From Sphingobacteriaceae bacterium (GTDB lineage Bacteria > Bacteroidota > Bacteroidia > B-17B0 > Aurantibacillaceae), in assembly GCA_023251695.1 (NCBI GenBank), contig JAHEYE010000115.1:1-10053 (forward strand): a stretch of DNA of 10,053 nt. Reading direction: 5' to 3'. Made by a program: the position numbers and the translations under genes. The notes under the pieces were generated by a model, which had not been told where the DNA came from, made no database searches, and saw only the letters and a program-made list of their open reading frames with translations. The first letter of the stretch is position 1, and every line of letters begins with the position of its first letter. Positions 7,325 through 10,053 of this stretch are shown one piece after another.

Positions 7325-8524
7325 TCAATACAAAAGATTATTATAAGGATACCTCTTCACATGCATCTCCTTCACCATATCATAAACTTTTTTCTTTAGT
7401 TCATCAATGTTCTCTTTGTTTTGTGCACTAATAAATATACAATTCTTATTTAGATTTTTCATCCAGGTTTTCTTCAGATCTTTCAACGATAAATTGTGGC
7501 GGGTTTCAGGTGTTAAATCAAATTCCTCTTTCGGGGTATAAGTAAAGGCATCTATCTTATTAAAGATTAAAATAGTAGGTTTATCAGCCGCACCGATCTC
7601 TTTTAATGTTTGGTTAACAACATTAATATGGTCCTCGAAATTAAAGTGAGAGATATCAACAACATGCAATAAAACATCAGCTTCACGCACCTCGTCTAAA
7701 GTGGATTTAAAACTTTCCACCAATTGAGTCGGGAGTTTTCTTATGAATCCTACCGTATCACTCAACAAAAAATATAAATTGTCAATGGTAACTTTACGTA
7801 CAGTTGTATCCAGCGTTGCAAATAATTTATTTTCGGCAAACACTTCGCTCTTACTCATCAAATTCATGATGGTTGATTTTCCTACATTGGTATAACCAAC
7901 CAAAGCAACGCGAATCATTTCACCACGGCTTTTACGCTGCGTGGCCATTTGTTTGTCAATGGTTTTTAATTGTTCTTTTAATAAAGAAATTTTATCACGT
8001 ATGTTACGGCGATCGGTTTCAATTTCCTTTTCCCCAGCTCCACCGCGTGTGCCTGTTCCGCCCCGTTGCCGTTCTAAGTGCGTCCACATTCCTGTTAAAC
8101 GCGGTAATAAATATTGCAAACGCGCCAGTTGCACTTGTGTTTTTGCATGAGCAGTTTGCGCACGCTGCGAAAATATTTCGAGAATTAAATTGGTGCGGTC
8201 GAGAATCTTTTTACCAATAGCTTTTTCAAGATTCCGTTGTTGGGCAGGCGAAAGCTCATCATCAAAAATAACAACATCAATTTCATACTCTTTTGTAAAA
8301 TTTTTGATCTCATCTACTTTTCCCTTTCCAATACAAGTAGCCTTATCCGGCTTATCGAGTTTTTGAGTGAACCACTTTTTGGTTTCTACACCATAAGTCT
8401 CCGCCAAAAAAGCAAGTTCTTCTAAAAATTCTTTAGTACGCTCATCATCCTGTGTTTTCGGACTAACACCAACAAGAATTGCCAATAATTTTTTTTTAGC
8501 TGTGGGGCTTGGTTCCTGTTTCAT
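7325..8524 (-). CDS. hflX: GTPase HflX, ribosome-associated
   Basis: HflX is a GTP-binding protein that acts on the 50S/70S ribosome; in E. coli it splits stalled ribosomes after heat stress. The 399-residue product is near the usual length. The N-terminal HflX domain runs from about 10 to 110 (LSPAQQRNLEKAIGKKILDRT at 91-111 is characteristic), followed by a coiled linker with the conserved QLARLQYLLPRLTGMW (132-147) and the glycine-rich RQRGGTGTRGGAGEKEIE (152-169). The G domain has P-loop GYTNVGKST (210-218), switch II DTVGF (256-260), NKID (322-325) and a SAQ G5 motif (366-368). All nucleotide-binding motifs are intact. The start is ATG at 8524, only 3 bases after the stop of the cytochrome gene, so the two are probably one transcript. 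That pairing has no obvious functional reason. Confidence 0.97.
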   Translation of the reverse strand: MKQEPSPTAKKKLLAILVGVSPKTQDDERTKEFLEELAFLAETYGVETKKWFTQKLDKPDKATCIGKGKVDEIKNFTKEYEIDVVIFDDELSPAQQRNLEKAIGKKILDRTNLILEIFSQRAQTAHAKTQVQLARLQYLLPRLTGMWTHLERQRGGTGTRGGAGEKEIETDRRNIRDKISLLKEQLKTIDKQMATQRKSRGEMIRVALVGYTNVGKSTIMNLMSKSEVFAENKLFATLDTTVRKVTIDNLYFLLSDTVGFIRKLPTQLVESFKSTLDEVREADVLLHVVDISHFNFEDHINVVNQTLKEIGAADKPTILIFNKIDAFTYTPKEEFDLTPETRHNLSLKDLKKTWMKNLNKNCIFISAQNKENIDELKKKVYDMVKEMHVKRYPYNNLLY

Positions 8525-8527
8525 TTC

Positions 8528-9136
8528 TTATTTGCCCTTTACCGAGCTCTCCACGTAAGCAGCAACTGCAGTTGCTTGCTCGTCGGTGATATCAACTTTC
8601 ACCATTGTTCTCCTGCCGTTTTGTATAATTAGCTTAATGGAATCAGTTGTGAGTTGTGTTACCGATAAATCACTTGCGCCGGATAATCCGGCTTTTCCAT
8701 CGCTGCCATGGCATAAAACGCATTTTGCATCGTAAATCTCTTTTCCGTTAACATTGTTAACAGCAACCGTTTCGCCCTTTTCTCTCTTCTTTTTTTGTAC
8801 CTCAGCCAAACCATAAGAGCCGGTTATCATCAATAAAGAAAGAGCAGCGAGTATTTTATTTTGCTTTTTGAATCCTATAATCGCAACAGGAATAGAAGCC
8901 AATACAAGTATAATCTTTATCCAAAGTAAGTTGGGTATTTTTGGTAATAAGGTCATGAGGTAAACTCCCGTAATGAGAAACAATGCACTCACAATCATTT
9001 CTATCACTTTTGTGCTTTTAGTGAATTTTTGCAATAAATCGGCCCTATTGCTTAAAAGCAGAACCGTTTTAACAACATATATCAAAAAAAACAACGTAAC
9101 CGATATCCGGTGCGTTAATGAAATGGCCTCGCTCAT
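8528..9136 (-). CDS. Membrane-anchored c-type cytochrome with SirB2-like N-terminal domain
   Basis: The 202-residue product has a hydrophobic half of about four membrane segments (roughly 8-28, 47-65, 70-88, 96-112) and a C-terminal monohaem cytochrome c domain (about 128-202) that should lie outside the cytoplasmic membrane. The haem-binding motif is CVLCH at 139-143, preceded by GKEIYDAK and followed by GSDGKAGLSGASDL. M178 in NGRRTMVKV is the likely axial ligand. The ending with DEQATAVAAYVESS is typical of small class I cytochromes. The membrane half, with its basic loop and WIKIILVLASI-x-VAIIGFK, recalls the SirB2 family; that is a recollection-based match, not a firm one. It may pass electrons within the respiratory chain, but the partner is unknown. 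The start ATG at 9136 is 16 bases from a good -7 box on this strand. Confidence 0.85.
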   Translation of the reverse strand: MSEAISLTHRISVTLFFLIYVVKTVLLLSNRADLLQKFTKSTKVIEMIVSALFLITGVYLMTLLPKIPNLLWIKIILVLASIPVAIIGFKKQNKILAALSLLMITGSYGLAEVQKKKREKGETVAVNNVNGKEIYDAKCVLCHGSDGKAGLSGASDLSVTQLTTDSIKLIIQNGRRTMVKVDITDEQATAVAAYVESSVKGK

Positions 9137-9152
9137 GGTGATTAATTTTATC

Positions 9153-9160
9153 CAAAATTA
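9153..9160 (-). promoter_or_regulatory. Putative Bacteroidota -7 promoter element for the cytochrome-hflX transcript
   Basis: Read on the minus strand this is TAATTTTG, a full match to TAnnTTTG, 16 bases before the cytochrome ATG. No clear TTTG element was seen at the -33 position, so support rests on the -7 box and its placement. Confidence 0.45.
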
Positions 9161-9171
9161 ACAATTAATAT

Positions 9172-9179
9172 TATATTTG
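9172..9179 (+). promoter_or_regulatory. Putative Bacteroidota -7 promoter element for the amidohydrolase gene
   Basis: TATATTTG matches TAnnTTTG in all fixed positions and ends 15 bases before the ATG at 9195, implying a very short leader. No convincing -33 TTTG element is visible upstream in this AT-rich stretch. Confidence 0.5.
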
Positions 9180-9194
9180 GGTACTATTTAAACT

Positions 9195-10053
9195 ATGCTT
9201 TTAAGAATAAAATTTCTAATCGTTTTAGGTGTTGTGCTCGGGTCAGGACTATCGGCACAAACCACTTTTCCAAACAATGGTGCGCCAAATCCTGTGCACA
9301 CCATTTATGCGTTCACCAACGCAGTTATTCATTTGGATTATGAGACCACAATACCTATGGGGACATTAGTTTTTCAGGATGGAAAAATTATTAGCGCCTC
9401 TGAAAAAACGGTTGTTCCCCAAGGCGCTTTGGTTTGCGATTTAAAAGGCAAACACATTTATCCTTCGTTTATCGATTTATACAGTACTTACGGTTTACCT
9501 GAATTAAGTAAAGATCCGAAAACACCGCCTGCTCCTACACAAAACAAAGGCGCTTACGGTTGGAATCCCTCTATAAAAGCTGATGCTGAAGCTTACAAAT
9601 CATTTAATCACAATAAAGAAAAAGCGGATGAGCTGCGTAAATGCGGTATTGGTGTTGTTCTTACATCACTAAAAGACGGCATTGTAAGAGGAAGCGGTTC
9701 TTTGGTTCACCTAAGTAATCAAAAAGAAAATGAAAGTTTTATTAAAGATAAAGCAGCCGGATTTTATTCTTTCAGCAAAGGTAGCTCTGCCGAACCTTAC
9801 CCGGGTTCATTAACCGGTGCTATAGCTTTGCTGCGTCAAACTTATTACGATGCTAAATGGTATAAAGAAAACAGTACAAAAACAGAATACAACATTTCGC
9901 TTGAAGCCTTTAACCAATTACAAAGTTACCCTGCTATTTTTGAAGCAAACGATAAATACAATGCTTCGCGTGCAGTATTGATTGGAAAAGAATTTGGTGT
10001 GAAATATATTATTAAAGGCGGTGGCAATGAATACCAACGCATCAGCGACATGC
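9195..10053 (+). CDS. Exported amidohydrolase-family protein, N-terminal part; runs off the right edge
   Basis: The frame is open for 286 codons from ATG at 9195 to the window end. Residues 1-21 form a signal peptide (basic MLLRIKF, hydrophobic core, cut LSA|QT), so the protein is exported to the periplasm or attached outside. The following segment fits the small beta domain and entry of an amidohydrolase: TNAVIHLDYETTIPMGTLVF, QDGKIISASE, then VCDLKGKHIYPSFIDLY (80-96). The last part is the place where active members read P-G-hydrophobic-I-D-x-H-x-H, but here it reads SFIDLYSTYG, with Y96 and T98 in place of the two histidines. To my knowledge Bacteroidota encode long (about 1000-residue) amidohydrolase proteins whose first half lacks the metal ligands while a second module keeps them; this gene probably belongs there, but the second half is not in the window. 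The substrate is unknown. It is divergent from the cytochrome gene. Confidence 0.82.
   Translation, partial: MLLRIKFLIVLGVVLGSGLSAQTTFPNNGAPNPVHTIYAFTNAVIHLDYETTIPMGTLVFQDGKIISASEKTVVPQGALVCDLKGKHIYPSFIDLYSTYGLPELSKDPKTPPAPTQNKGAYGWNPSIKADAEAYKSFNHNKEKADELRKCGIGVVLTSLKDGIVRGSGSLVHLSNQKENESFIKDKAAGFYSFSKGSSAEPYPGSLTGAIALLRQTYYDAKWYKENSTKTEYNISLEAFNQLQSYPAIFEANDKYNASRAVLIGKEFGVKYIIKGGGNEYQRISDM

Noticed and set aside
7873..8425. Several plus-strand open frames opposite hflX
   Set aside because: They are antisense to the strongly conserved HflX sequence and their products resemble no protein family.
1..10053. CRISPR array, insertion sequence, prophage, toxin-antitoxin or defence island
   Set aside because: No regularly spaced repeats, transposase, integrase, phage or defence-type proteins were found; the genes are housekeeping, envelope or secreted types.

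Overview
The window looks like a chromosomal segment of a low-GC member of the Bacteroidota. The evidence is a secreted protein ending in a type IX secretion (T9SS) C-terminal sorting domain, two close matches to the Bacteroidota -7 promoter element TAnnTTTG, few Shine-Dalgarno sequences, and family versions of RuvC, HflX and the flippase/glycosyltransferase pair that resemble those of this phylum. The lineage cannot be taken further from sequence alone. The density is high: the longest non-coding gap is about 68 bases, and no RNA gene, CRISPR array, insertion sequence or phage gene was seen.

Layout. Positions 1-3316 are transcribed leftward. ruvC (Holliday junction resolvase) comes first, followed by two tandem paralogous genes for secreted, cysteine-rich, Ig-repeat proteins; the second is cut by the left window edge. 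Positions 3358-6720 are transcribed rightward as a tightly overlapping trio: a YbhN/MprF-type flippase-like membrane protein, a membrane-anchored family 2 glycosyltransferase, and a DppC/OppC-type ABC permease. Positions 6723-9136 are transcribed leftward: a SirB2-like membrane/cytochrome c protein, hflX, and a phosphinothricin-acetyltransferase-like GNAT. From 9195 rightward runs the first part of an exported amidohydrolase-family protein, open at the right edge.

How the genes relate. The flippase and glycosyltransferase overlap by 4 bases and plausibly act together on an envelope glycolipid or lipid-linked sugar; this is inference. The permease overlaps the glycosyltransferase and probably shares its mRNA, but its partner permease, ATPases and binding protein are absent here. 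hflX starts 3 bases after the cytochrome gene ends, so the two are probably cotranscribed. The cytochrome and amidohydrolase genes diverge from a 58-base region carrying a good -7 box on each strand.

Most of the window is ordinary housekeeping and envelope content. I found no convincing new biological system. The points most worth a second look are the tandem secreted-protein duplication, the perfect palindrome in the coding end of the flippase gene, the lone permease with its large extracytoplasmic insert, and the amidohydrolase that lacks its first metal-binding motif.
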